A stretch of 13,623 nt of DNA from Bacillota bacterium (GTDB lineage Bacteria > Bacillota > Clostridia > Lachnospirales > Anaerotignaceae), in assembly GCA_023413275.1 (NCBI GenBank), contig JAEZPX010000137.1, forward strand, positions 1 through 13,623, in the 5' to 3' direction. Made by a program: the position numbers and the translations under genes. Under the pieces are notes generated by a model. That model saw only the letters and a program-made list of their open reading frames with translations. It was not told where the DNA came from and did not search any database. Positions within the stretch are counted from its first letter, which is position 1. Every line of letters starts with the position of its first letter. Shown one piece after another: positions 1 through 6,605 of the stretch.

Positions 1-678
1 CTTTGAAATAGCCCCCATAGGACAGACCTCTGCACAAATTCCGCAGTTACAACAACTTTCATCGGTAACAGGCTTCACCTTACGAATGTCGATTGCACCT
101 TCATGCCTATCTCGTGGGGTGAAATAAGGGCGAATAGGTTCTTCCCCTTTTACATATGCGGGCTGGCTATATACCCAACCTTGGTTTATTTTTATGCCAA
201 TTTTTTCACCAAACTGCGTTAGTAAAATAAGGTCTTTTTCATCAGGCCTGCCTGCACCAAGCTTGCGGGAAAAGGAATGTTCACTGACAAATGCTCCCCC
301 TGCAACCGTTTGAAACCCTCTATCCTCCATGATATTGCGTAGTTCTATTAACGCATCATCATAATCTCTATTTCCAAAGGAAACAACAGGAACACCAATG
401 GCACCTGCACCCTTTATTTTTTCCTTCAAATAGGGCAACAAAAGATTAGGCACCCGTCCTGCAATAACAGGGGTTCCTAAAACCACTAAGTCGCCTTCTC
501 CAAAAACCACCTCATGTTCTCTGCCCTGTGGTAATGTAAAATCATAAGTATCATATGCCGCGCAGAGTTCTTTTGCCGCTGCTTGTGCCACGGTTGTCGC
601 TACCTTTTCCGTCCCACCCGTAGGACTGAAAAACACTGCCCAAACCTTCTTGATTTCCATTTTCTGCGGATGCATCAT
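1..678 (-). CDS. EFR1-like flavodoxin/ferredoxin fusion protein (3' end cut by window)
   Basis: I translated this from position 678 down to the window edge: 226 codons remain open and the C-terminus is missing. The N-terminus has a flavodoxin-type phosphate loop (FFSPTGGTEKVA, about residues 16-27), followed by a flavodoxin-like alpha/beta region with GDLVVLGTPV and GVPVVSFGNRDYDD. Near the cut end is a 4Fe-4S ferredoxin signature with Cys209, Cys212, Cys215 and Cys219 followed by proline. A second cluster motif would be expected just beyond the edge. This layout matches proteins annotated as EFR1-family ferredoxins, presumed cytoplasmic electron carriers that bind FMN and two Fe-S clusters; the redox partner is unknown. 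The ATG at 678 is chosen because a GGAGGGAGG stretch lies about 10 nt upstream. An in-frame ATG at 660 is the alternative. It has its own promoter-like sequence and is separated from the preceding gene by a terminator, so it is probably transcribed alone. Confidence 0.85.
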   Translation of the reverse strand, partial: MMHPQKMEIKKVWAVFFSPTGGTEKVATTVAQAAAKELCAAYDTYDFTLPQGREHEVVFGEGDLVVLGTPVIAGRVPNLLLPYLKEKIKGAGAIGVPVVSFGNRDYDDALIELRNIMEDRGFQTVAGGAFVSEHSFSRKLGAGRPDEKDLILLTQFGEKIGIKINQGWVYSQPAYVKGEEPIRPYFTPRDRHEGAIDIRKVKPVTDESCCNCGICAEVCPMGAISK

Positions 679-716
679 TTAATACATCCTCCCTCCCTTC
701 CTAAACCTCTTCTTTT

Positions 717-745
717 ATGATACTCTATCACAATTTATTTTTCAA
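717..745 (-). promoter_or_regulatory. Sigma-A-type promoter for the flavodoxin/ferredoxin gene
   Basis: Read on the minus strand, TTGAAA (740-745) and TATCAT (717-722) are separated by exactly 17 bases; each hexamer matches the vegetative consensus at five of six positions. It lies about 40 bases upstream of the ATG at 678. The -35 abuts the T-rich tail of the preceding terminator, so the two transcription units are packed tightly. Prediction from sequence only. Confidence 0.55.
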
Positions 746-790
746 CAAAGAAAAAGAAGAGCTTTTCAATCATTTCTGATTGAAAAACTC
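745..790 (-). terminator. Rho-independent terminator of the prsA-like gene
   Basis: Arms 759-770 and 779-790 form a 12-bp stem with one mismatch (762/787) around an 8-base loop. On the minus strand it is followed by a T-rich run (about 745-758). It begins 9 bases after the stop codon of the prsA-like gene. The stem is AT-rich, so strength is uncertain. Confidence 0.7.
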
Positions 791-798
791 CTCAAAAA

Positions 799-1800
799 CT
801 ACTTATCAGCAGCCTTAATATCATGGAACTTTTCAAGGCTGTTATAAACCTTATCCACATATTCAACCTTTTGTGCAGCAATCATTTCAGCAAATCTGGC
901 GTCGCTATATTCCGCTTGCTTTTGATTTACAAATGCAGTTTCCGCCATTTTCTTTACCTCACTGTCCTCAGGAACGGTAACCTTATTCACACGCACAACA
1001 AAGTAATTATTGTCCATCTTAATCGGTTCGCTAATCTGACCTACTTCCGGAACAGTATCCATGGTAAAAGAAGATAAAAACTGTGCTTTATACACAGACA
1101 TTTTGCCACCATCTGCCTCTTTCTTCGCATTTTCATCTACATCGTATTCTTTGAACAAGCTGTTGAAGTCCTCACCGGCTTTCGCCTTCTTTACAACCTC
1201 ATTTGCTTTATCCAAATCGCTTAAAACAATGGTGTCAATATCCAGTGTGGTATAGTCGTCCTTCATTTGTGCCTTGTTCTGTTCATAATATTGTGCCTTT
1301 TCCCCATCATCAACCTCGCATTCAGCCGCTAAGGCTTGATATACCATGGAATACAAATAGGAACCTTCCATAAATGGAGTCAATGTCTTAGCATCAATCC
1401 CCATTTTCTGAATATCCTCTGCTGGCACATTTGTTACAAACTGCTCTGATGCCTTAGCAGCCGCTTCTTTTTGTTCTTCCGTTAAGGAAATTTTATTTTC
1501 CTCTGCATACTTCATTGCGGCAATAACGCTCTGTAACGTGTTCAGTGTGCGTTCTGCCACCAACTCATCTGCCGTCTGCCCATCAAAATCCATCGTCCAA
1601 ATATCGTCACCACCTACGGCAGTAAAGCTCTTTGTGGTTGTATATAAATATACCATATATTCTGATTTCATGATTTCTCTGCCGTCAACCTTCATGACAA
1701 CCTCATCATTAAATTTGCTGGTTTTTCCAGCATCTGCACTACAGGCAGAAAGAGCCATCACGCCGGCAGCCAACAGGCAAAGAAGTCCTTTTTTCTTCAT
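799..1800 (-). CDS. prsA: PrsA/SurA-like peptidyl-prolyl isomerase lipoprotein
   Basis: The 333-residue product begins with a lysine-rich start and hydrophobic segment ending in the lipobox LSAC (Cys20), so it should be a lipoprotein on the outer face of the membrane. Residues about 30-175 form the helical chaperone part. A parvulin-type region follows at about 183-275, with the Gly231-Gly232 turn and the VGQISEPI motif (254-261). PrsA proteins help exported proteins fold after translocation. The usual Gly-Tyr-His near the end of the parvulin domain reads NNYFVVRV here, so the conserved histidine is absent and isomerase activity may be weak or lost. The start at 1800 has a GAGGG Shine-Dalgarno about 8 nt upstream. 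It lies downstream of mfd and may be partly co-transcribed, but it also has a candidate promoter and a long structured leader. A terminator follows. Confidence 0.85.
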   Translation of the reverse strand: MKKKGLLCLLAAGVMALSACSADAGKTSKFNDEVVMKVDGREIMKSEYMVYLYTTTKSFTAVGGDDIWTMDFDGQTADELVAERTLNTLQSVIAAMKYAEENKISLTEEQKEAAAKASEQFVTNVPAEDIQKMGIDAKTLTPFMEGSYLYSMVYQALAAECEVDDGEKAQYYEQNKAQMKDDYTTLDIDTIVLSDLDKANEVVKKAKAGEDFNSLFKEYDVDENAKKEADGGKMSVYKAQFLSSFTMDTVPEVGQISEPIKMDNNYFVVRVNKVTVPEDSEVKKMAETAFVNQKQAEYSDARFAEMIAAQKVEYVDKVYNSLEKFHDIKAADK

Positions 1801-1841
1801 GCTTTTTCCCTCTTTCTTCTCTTTTTTATATTTTCAAGAAG

Positions 1842-1878
1842 TACTTTTTTATTATTCAAAATATCTACTAAAAAAGTA
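1842..1878 (-). promoter_or_regulatory. Perfect 10-bp inverted repeat in the prsA leader
   Basis: Positions 1842-1851 and 1869-1878 are exact reverse complements (TACTTTTTTA / TAAAAAAGTA) around a 17-base loop. In the minus-strand RNA the 5' arm is the last codons and stop of the upstream mini-ORF (1868-1891), so translating that ORF would open the hairpin. It lies about 40 nt upstream of the prsA start and has no U-tract that would make it a terminator. The role is inferred. Confidence 0.4.
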
Positions 1879-1891
1879 AACTCCGTTTCAT
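1868..1891 (-). CDS. Seven-codon upstream ORF (candidate leader peptide MKRSLLF)
   Basis: On the minus strand, AAGGAG is spaced about 6 nt from an ATG at 1891, a better ribosome-binding arrangement than that of prsA itself. It opens seven codons (MKRSLLF) and stops with TAG. The stop is 67 nt upstream of the prsA start and in a different frame. The 3' half lies in the 5' arm of a perfect hairpin. I recognise no amino-acid-biosynthesis type attenuator (no run of one residue). It may be a regulatory leader peptide, or a chance ATG behind a purine-rich stretch. Confidence 0.35.
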   Translation of the reverse strand: MKRSLLF

Positions 1892-1923
1892 AATATCTCC
1901 TTGATTATGTTATCTTCTATTAT

Positions 1924-1980
1924 TGTGACATTGATCATAACCTTTCTTAGTCTATGATCCCTTCTGCTAGCCTTGTCACA
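1924..1980 (-). promoter_or_regulatory. Nested inverted repeats in the prsA leader
   Basis: Two perfect 7-bp inverted repeats are nested: outer arms 1924-1930 / 1974-1980 (TGTGACA/TGTCACA) and inner arms 1933-1939 / 1953-1959 (GATCATA/TATGATC). As RNA this makes a two-stem structure with a highly asymmetric internal loop: 2 bases on one side and 14 on the other, the latter including the palindrome GCTAGC. It lies between the candidate prsA promoter and the mini-ORF. It could be a leader RNA fold or a DNA operator. I recognise no named riboswitch. Confidence 0.4.
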
Positions 1981-2052
1981 GCCGAATATGAATGAACACT
2001 CCAAAAATGAAATAAATAAATCATAATCGTTCAGAAAACACCTAATGTTTCT

Positions 2053-2081
2053 ATTATACACATTCCCTTATCAAATGACTA
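2053..2081 (-). promoter_or_regulatory. Candidate promoter for the prsA-like gene
   Basis: A perfect TATAAT on the minus strand (2053-2058) lies 17 bases from TAGTCA (2076-2081), a 4-of-6 match to the -35 that includes the mfd stop codon. Transcription would start near 2046 and give a leader of about 245 nt before the prsA ATG, carrying the inverted repeats and the mini-ORF. No terminator is visible between mfd and this site, so read-through is also possible. Confidence 0.45.
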
Positions 2082-5000
2082 TCCTTTCATTGCATTTAAT
2101 AGAAATTTAATTTCCTCTAACACTCTATTCTCCTTATCCTTTGGCAGTTTTAAAGTTAGATAAGGATTGGCTCCCGCAGTAAATAAATATTTCCCACGTC
2201 CCTCTGAAATGATTTTTGTAAGCTTCATTGGGTCAGTCCTTCCATCAGTGCGGAACTCAAAAAGAATGCTGTCACGTTTTTGAACAATTGAAGAAATACC
2301 AAGCTCCCTTGCCTCTCCCTTTAACAGCACAATCTCCAAAAGAGTCTGTACGCTTTTGGGTAAATCACCATAGCGATCTTCCATCTCCTCTTGAATGTCA
2401 AAATACTCTTCTCGGGTTCTGACAATAGCAATTTTCTTATATAGCTCCATGCGCTGTTCTTGGTTTTTGATATAAAAATCTGGAATGTAAGCACTGATAT
2501 TCAAATCCACCGTGGTCTCAATTTCCTTCGCCTTTGGTTCTTCACCCTTTAGTTGTTGTACTTCTTCTTCCAACAACCGGCAATACATATCATACCCAAC
2601 GGATTCCATATGCCCATGCTGTTCCGCCCCCAAAAGGTTTCCGGCACCACGAATTTCCAAATCTCGCATGGCGATTTTAAAGCCAGAGCCAAACTCCGTA
2701 AATTCACGTATGGTTTGCAACCGCTTTTCAGCCACCTCTCGCAGCATTTTATCACGGCGATACAGCAAGTACGCATAGGCAATGCGGTTACTGCGCCCCA
2801 CCCGCCCCCTCAGCTGATAGAGCTGAGACAGACCCATTCGGTCGGCGTCCTGAATGATAATGGTGTTGGCATTGGAAATATCCATACCCGTTTCAATGAT
2901 GGTTGTACAGACCAATACATCCGTCTCTCCGCTGATAAAATCCTCCATAATGCCTTCCAGCTCCCGTTCAGACATTTGCCCATGGGCAAAGGCAATATTG
3001 GCCTCAGGTATCATTTTTTGCAGGCGGAAGGCCTCCTCGCTGATAGAGTCCACCCGATTATATAAATAATATACCTGACCACCCCTGGCCACCTCCCGAT
3101 GAATTGCCTCTCGCACAAACTCAGGATTACTTTCCATAACATAAGTCTGTACAGGTCTTCTCTCCTGAGGGGGTTCCTCCAAAAGGCTCATATCTCGTAT
3201 TCCTGAAAGACTCATATGCAGAGTTCGGGGAATGGGTGTTGCAGACAGGGTAAGTACATCTACATTTTCCCTTAGACGCTTCAATTTTTCTTTGTGTGAA
3301 ACACCGAAGCGTTGTTCCTCATCCACAATAATCAATCCCAAATCCTTAAATGCAACATCCTTTGATAAAATTCGATGGGTTCCAATTACAATATCGGCGT
3401 ACCCTCGCTCCAAGTTCTTCAAGCTTTCCTTTTGCTGTTTCGGCGTTCTGAAACGAGAAAGCAATTCAATTGTGACAGGATAGCCAGACATACGTTGTAT
3501 AAAGGTGTTATAGTGCTGTTGCGCCAAAATCGTCGTGGGTACCAGAAAGGCCACCTGTTTTCCATCCTGTACTGCTTTGAAGGCGGCACGAATGGCAACC
3601 TCCGTTTTTCCATACCCTACATCACCACAAATCAGGCGATCCATAACCTTGCCGCTCTCCATATCTTGCTTCACATCTTCAATGGCATTAAGCTGATCTT
3701 CAGTTTCCGCATAAGGAAAGGCTTCCTCAAACTCCCTTTGCCACACGGTATCAGGTCCATAATGGTACCCCTGTGCCGCCGCTCGTTTTGCATAAAGGGC
3801 AACCAAATCCTCCGCCAATATTTTAATCGCTGCACGGGTTTTAGCCTTCGCCTTTATCCAATCCTGTCCCCCTAGCTTATTCAGCTTGGGAGCCGCACCA
3901 CCACTACCAATATATTTTTGTACCATGTCCATCTGATTCACAGGTACAAACAAATTTCCACCATCACGGTAGGAAATTTTCATATAATCTTTTTGAACAC
4001 CCTCCACAGAGATTTTTTCCAAGCCACAAAAAATACCGATTCCATGATTATCATGTACCACAAAATCTCCCAGCTTTAAATCTGTAAAGCTCTCTATTGC
4101 GGCCCCATTTTTTCTCTTATTCTTTTTCTGCTTCTTTTCTCCCCCGCCAAACAGCTCACTATCTGAAAACACCATAAGGTTGATAAATTCATAGCAAAAT
4201 CCCTTAGATAAACTGCCCTTGGCAACCCAAACAGCACCCTTGGGGATTGGTGCCTCTAGGCTTTCCATATAAACCGCGGGAATACCCATTTCTGAAAGCT
4301 CTTTCGCCATGCGCTGGGCTCTTGAGCCGGTTCCCGCCAAAACAATACTGCGGTACTCATTTTTTTTCAAGTATTCTAATTCCTCGCAAAATAAATCAAC
4401 TCTCTTGCTGAAGGATGGTGTGGAGCGCACAGCAAAATTCACCTTTGCCTTTGGTTCAAAATCTGCTGTTCTCTGGTTGAGCCCAGCAAGTAAAATGCGC
4501 CCGAATTTCTCCCCTTGCCGCAAAATATCCATGTAATCGAATAATAGCTTTGCCTGCCCCGGAAGCAAATATCCTTGGGCAATTCGGCCTTTCATGCTCT
4601 CCCCATATTCCTCCATAATGGCATTCATATGCTCTCGAATGCGTTCAGGTTCATCAAAGCAAAGGAGGGTATCCTCCGGTATATAGTCCAAAAGGCTAAC
4701 GGTATCCTCATAAAAATAAGGAATATAGGAACCAATATTGGTAAGGTTCTTTTCAAGGCGCAAGCGCTCCCCATCCTCACCAATATTTTCTTTTAATCGT
4801 TCCGCCTCTTCAGTCAGGCCTTTTTTCATCATGCTTTGCAGAGATTTTGCAAATTCCTTGCTCATTTTATGCGCAGCCAGCTCAGCCATGTCCTCATCAT
4901 AAACCAACTCTCGCATAGGGAAAATACGGGTTTCTTCCAACTTGTCTATGGAACGTTGGCTGGATGTGTCCATAGAACGAATAGAATCAATTTCATCATC

Positions 5001-5585
5001 CCAAAACTCTATGCGCACCGCATCATCTGAGGTCAACGAAAAAATATCCAAAATCCCCCCACGCAAAGCAAACTGCCCTGCACTTTCCACAAGCTCAGCC
5101 CGTTCATAACCCAAACAAATCAATTGCTTTGTCAGTTTATTGATATCAACAATGTCTCCAATTTTCAAAGTAAGTATAAACCGAGAGAATACCTCTTTTT
5201 TGGGGTATCTGTCCAATAATGCCTCCATCGAGGCAACAATAATTGGTCTCTCTCCAGATAACAGTCTCTCCACCGCTCCAAATCTCTGGCGGTTCATCTC
5301 CATGCTATGCACATCTGCACTGTAAAAAAGGATATCCTTCGCAGGATAGTAAATGGGGTTTTTATAAAAAAATGACATGTCAGAAAGAATCTCTCTTGCT
5401 CGTAACTCGCTATAAGTCAAAACCAGCAAAGGCTTTTGACTATGCTCCATAATGGAATATAAAAAATGGGATTTTTCCACGTCAATAACCCCTGTTGCAA
5501 ACACAGGGGTGTTATTTTTCTGTATGGCTTCCAATACTTTTTGATAACCTTCCAGCTCCAATAAAGGCTCCGTTAGTGTTTTCAT
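2079..5585 (-). CDS. mfd: Transcription-repair coupling factor Mfd
   Basis: The 1168-residue length is normal for Mfd, the cytoplasmic DNA translocase that removes RNA polymerase stalled at lesions and recruits UvrA. Domains in order: a UvrB-like N-terminal part (about 1-400); a basic, lysine-rich linker (about 483-493); the RNA-polymerase-interacting domain (about 501-560, DFVVHDNHGIGIF); the RecG-like helicase motor with Walker A GDVGYGKT (654-661), DEEQ box (755-758), SAT (781-783) and QLRGRVGR (924-931); and the C-terminal autoinhibitory domain. No catalytic motif is missing. The ATG at 5585 overlaps the pth stop in an ATGA (5582-5585), which indicates translational coupling; GAGGTGGAGG in the end of pth serves as the ribosome-binding site. 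pth-mfd adjacency is a conserved Firmicute arrangement. No clear terminator follows the gene. Confidence 0.99.
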   Translation of the reverse strand: MKTLTEPLLELEGYQKVLEAIQKNNTPVFATGVIDVEKSHFLYSIMEHSQKPLLVLTYSELRAREILSDMSFFYKNPIYYPAKDILFYSADVHSMEMNRQRFGAVERLLSGERPIIVASMEALLDRYPKKEVFSRFILTLKIGDIVDINKLTKQLICLGYERAELVESAGQFALRGGILDIFSLTSDDAVRIEFWDDEIDSIRSMDTSSQRSIDKLEETRIFPMRELVYDEDMAELAAHKMSKEFAKSLQSMMKKGLTEEAERLKENIGEDGERLRLEKNLTNIGSYIPYFYEDTVSLLDYIPEDTLLCFDEPERIREHMNAIMEEYGESMKGRIAQGYLLPGQAKLLFDYMDILRQGEKFGRILLAGLNQRTADFEPKAKVNFAVRSTPSFSKRVDLFCEELEYLKKNEYRSIVLAGTGSRAQRMAKELSEMGIPAVYMESLEAPIPKGAVWVAKGSLSKGFCYEFINLMVFSDSELFGGGEKKQKKNKRKNGAAIESFTDLKLGDFVVHDNHGIGIFCGLEKISVEGVQKDYMKISYRDGGNLFVPVNQMDMVQKYIGSGGAAPKLNKLGGQDWIKAKAKTRAAIKILAEDLVALYAKRAAAQGYHYGPDTVWQREFEEAFPYAETEDQLNAIEDVKQDMESGKVMDRLICGDVGYGKTEVAIRAAFKAVQDGKQVAFLVPTTILAQQHYNTFIQRMSGYPVTIELLSRFRTPKQQKESLKNLERGYADIVIGTHRILSKDVAFKDLGLIIVDEEQRFGVSHKEKLKRLRENVDVLTLSATPIPRTLHMSLSGIRDMSLLEEPPQERRPVQTYVMESNPEFVREAIHREVARGGQVYYLYNRVDSISEEAFRLQKMIPEANIAFAHGQMSERELEGIMEDFISGETDVLVCTTIIETGMDISNANTIIIQDADRMGLSQLYQLRGRVGRSNRIAYAYLLYRRDKMLREVAEKRLQTIREFTEFGSGFKIAMRDLEIRGAGNLLGAEQHGHMESVGYDMYCRLLEEEVQQLKGEEPKAKEIETTVDLNISAYIPDFYIKNQEQRMELYKKIAIVRTREEYFDIQEEMEDRYGDLPKSVQTLLEIVLLKGEARELGISSIVQKRDSILFEFRTDGRTDPMKLTKIISEGRGKYLFTAGANPYLTLKLPKDKENRVLEEIKFLLNAMKG

Positions 5586-6271
5586 TCCTCCACCTCACCC
5601 TGAGGATCTTTTTCCATTTTCACCTCAGTTGTCTTTTTCGGTTTCTCCTTTTGGGGCGGTTTCGGCTTTTGGTTCATTTGATTCATGGCATCCATAATGC
5701 CTCGGGTCAAAATCAGCTCCACAGCCTTCACCCCTTTATCAGCTCCCTGGGCTATCATGGGCAAATCATCTTTGTCAAACTTGGCCAAAACATAATCCGC
5801 CAAATCCCACCCGTTGGGTTTCTCACCAATGCCTACCTTGATACGCCAAAACTCATCTGTCCCCATCTGTGCAATGATATTACGAATACCATTGTGCCCA
5901 CCGTGGCTGCCCTTCTCACGAATGCGCAAATTGCCAACCGGCAAACTGGTATCATCATAGATTACTACAAAATGATCTTGTGGAATTTTATAAAAATTAA
6001 CAATTTCACGTACACTCTCTCCGCTTAGGTTCATAAAGGTTTGTGGTTTTACCAAAAGCACCCTGCTTCCTTCAATCATTCCATCGCCAATCAATGCCTT
6101 ATGTTTAAATTTATCAATCTCTATATTATATTTCTTTCCCAGCCGGTCTACCACATCAAACCCAATATTGTGCTTGGTTCCCTCATATTTGGGCCCTGGA
6201 TTGCCTAAACCCACAATGACAAAAAACTCTTGCCCTTTATCGCTTTTTTTAAATTTATCAAAAAGTCCCAT
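5582..6271 (-). CDS. pth: Peptidyl-tRNA hydrolase Pth, with N- and C-terminal extensions
   Basis: Pth cleaves peptidyl-tRNAs released from stalled ribosomes and recycles the tRNA. The core is clear: VGLGNPGPKYEGTKHNIG with Asn24 and the catalytic His34, then YDDTSLPVGNLRIREKGSHGGHNG with the conserved aspartate, and WDLADYVLAKF near the end of the core. The protein has 229 residues against about 185-195 usually. The extra length is a 15-residue basic, amphipathic N-terminus (MGLFDKFKK...) and a Lys/Pro/Glu-rich tail of about 35 residues after MDAMNQMNQ. The long N-terminus is supported by a strong GGAGGATAACA ribosome site right before the ATG at 6271. The gene is first in a pair with mfd (ATGA overlap) and is preceded by an extended -10 promoter and a terminator-like hairpin in the leader. 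Confidence 0.98.
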   Translation of the reverse strand: MGLFDKFKKSDKGQEFFVIVGLGNPGPKYEGTKHNIGFDVVDRLGKKYNIEIDKFKHKALIGDGMIEGSRVLLVKPQTFMNLSGESVREIVNFYKIPQDHFVVIYDDTSLPVGNLRIREKGSHGGHNGIRNIIAQMGTDEFWRIKVGIGEKPNGWDLADYVLAKFDKDDLPMIAQGADKGVKAVELILTRGIMDAMNQMNQKPKPPQKEKPKKTTEVKMEKDPQGEVEE

Positions 6272-6296
6272 TGTTATCCTCCTGCCATAACACAGA

Positions 6297-6327
6297 TAAA
6301 AGCCCTAATTTTTTAGAATTAGAGCTT
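6297..6327 (-). terminator. Terminator-like hairpin in the pth leader (possible attenuator)
   Basis: Arms 6300-6310 and 6317-6327 make an 11-bp stem (one G-U in RNA) with a 6-base loop, followed on the minus strand by TTT then ATCTG. It lies between the pth promoter (6428-6457) and the pth start, ending 29 nt before the ATG and just ahead of its ribosome site. It therefore sits where an attenuator would. It could instead end a small RNA of about 125 nt (roughly 6296-6421). The U-tract is short, so termination may be partial. An inverted repeat (6326-6331 / 6350-6355) shares bases with the 5' arm in RNA and could compete with it. Confidence 0.5.
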
Positions 6328-6427
6328 GTGAATCACATGTATTTTATTATCACAAAAATCCGTAAAAAACAGATGCATGTTTGAAATAGCTATCCATTTA
6401 CAATCTCTTTTTCAAGAATATTTTACA

Positions 6428-6457
6428 ATTATACCATAGCCATATTCTCAATAACAA
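6428..6457 (-). promoter_or_regulatory. Extended -10 promoter of pth-mfd
   Basis: Minus strand: TTGTTA (6452-6457), an 18-base spacer, then TGGTATAAT, a perfect -10 (6428-6433) with the TGn extension. The predicted start is near 6421, giving a leader of about 150 nt before the pth ATG. It is the only convincing promoter between ldhA and pth. Confidence 0.65.
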
Positions 6458-6468
6458 TGGTTTTGCTG

Positions 6469-6494
6469 AAAAAAGTGAAGCAGTTCTTCTTCAC
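6469..6494 (-). terminator. Second terminator-like hairpin downstream of ldhA
   Basis: A perfect 6-bp stem (6475-6480 / 6489-6494) with an 8-base loop is followed on the minus strand by six T residues (6469-6474). It lies about 65 bases beyond the main ldhA terminator and just upstream of the pth promoter, so it probably backs up termination. The short stem makes this less certain. The rest of the 334-base gap 6272-6605 holds the pth promoter and leader and the main ldhA terminator; I see no gene in it. Confidence 0.45.
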
Positions 6495-6555
6495 CGTGAT
6501 GGAATTATCCTTACAACTTCATGGGTTTATCTTAGACGAATTCTAAAAATTCTAT

Positions 6556-6586
6556 ACAAAAAGGCGGATACTTTCGTATCCGCCTT
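6556..6586 (-). terminator. Strong Rho-independent terminator of ldhA
   Basis: Arms 6561-6571 and 6576-6586 form a perfect 11-bp GC-containing stem. On the minus strand it is capped by a GAAA tetraloop closed by C-G and followed by TTTTT. It starts 19 bases after the ldhA stop and ends transcription before pth. Confidence 0.92.
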
Positions 6587-6605
6587 ATCATTTAAAATCA
6601 TAAGA

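Noticed and set aside
2033..2052. Hairpin just after mfd as its terminator
   Set aside because: The stem is short, bulged and AT-rich and has no T-run on the minus strand; it also coincides with the predicted prsA start.
2553..3875. Long plus-strand open frames opposite mfd (for example 2553-3065 and 3375-3875)
   Set aside because: They are antisense to strongly conserved Mfd motor motifs, have no ribosome sites and no recognisable protein features.
5495..6028. 177-codon plus-strand open frame opposite the pth-mfd junction
   Set aside because: Shadow of the pth and mfd coding sequences; no ribosome site or promoter.
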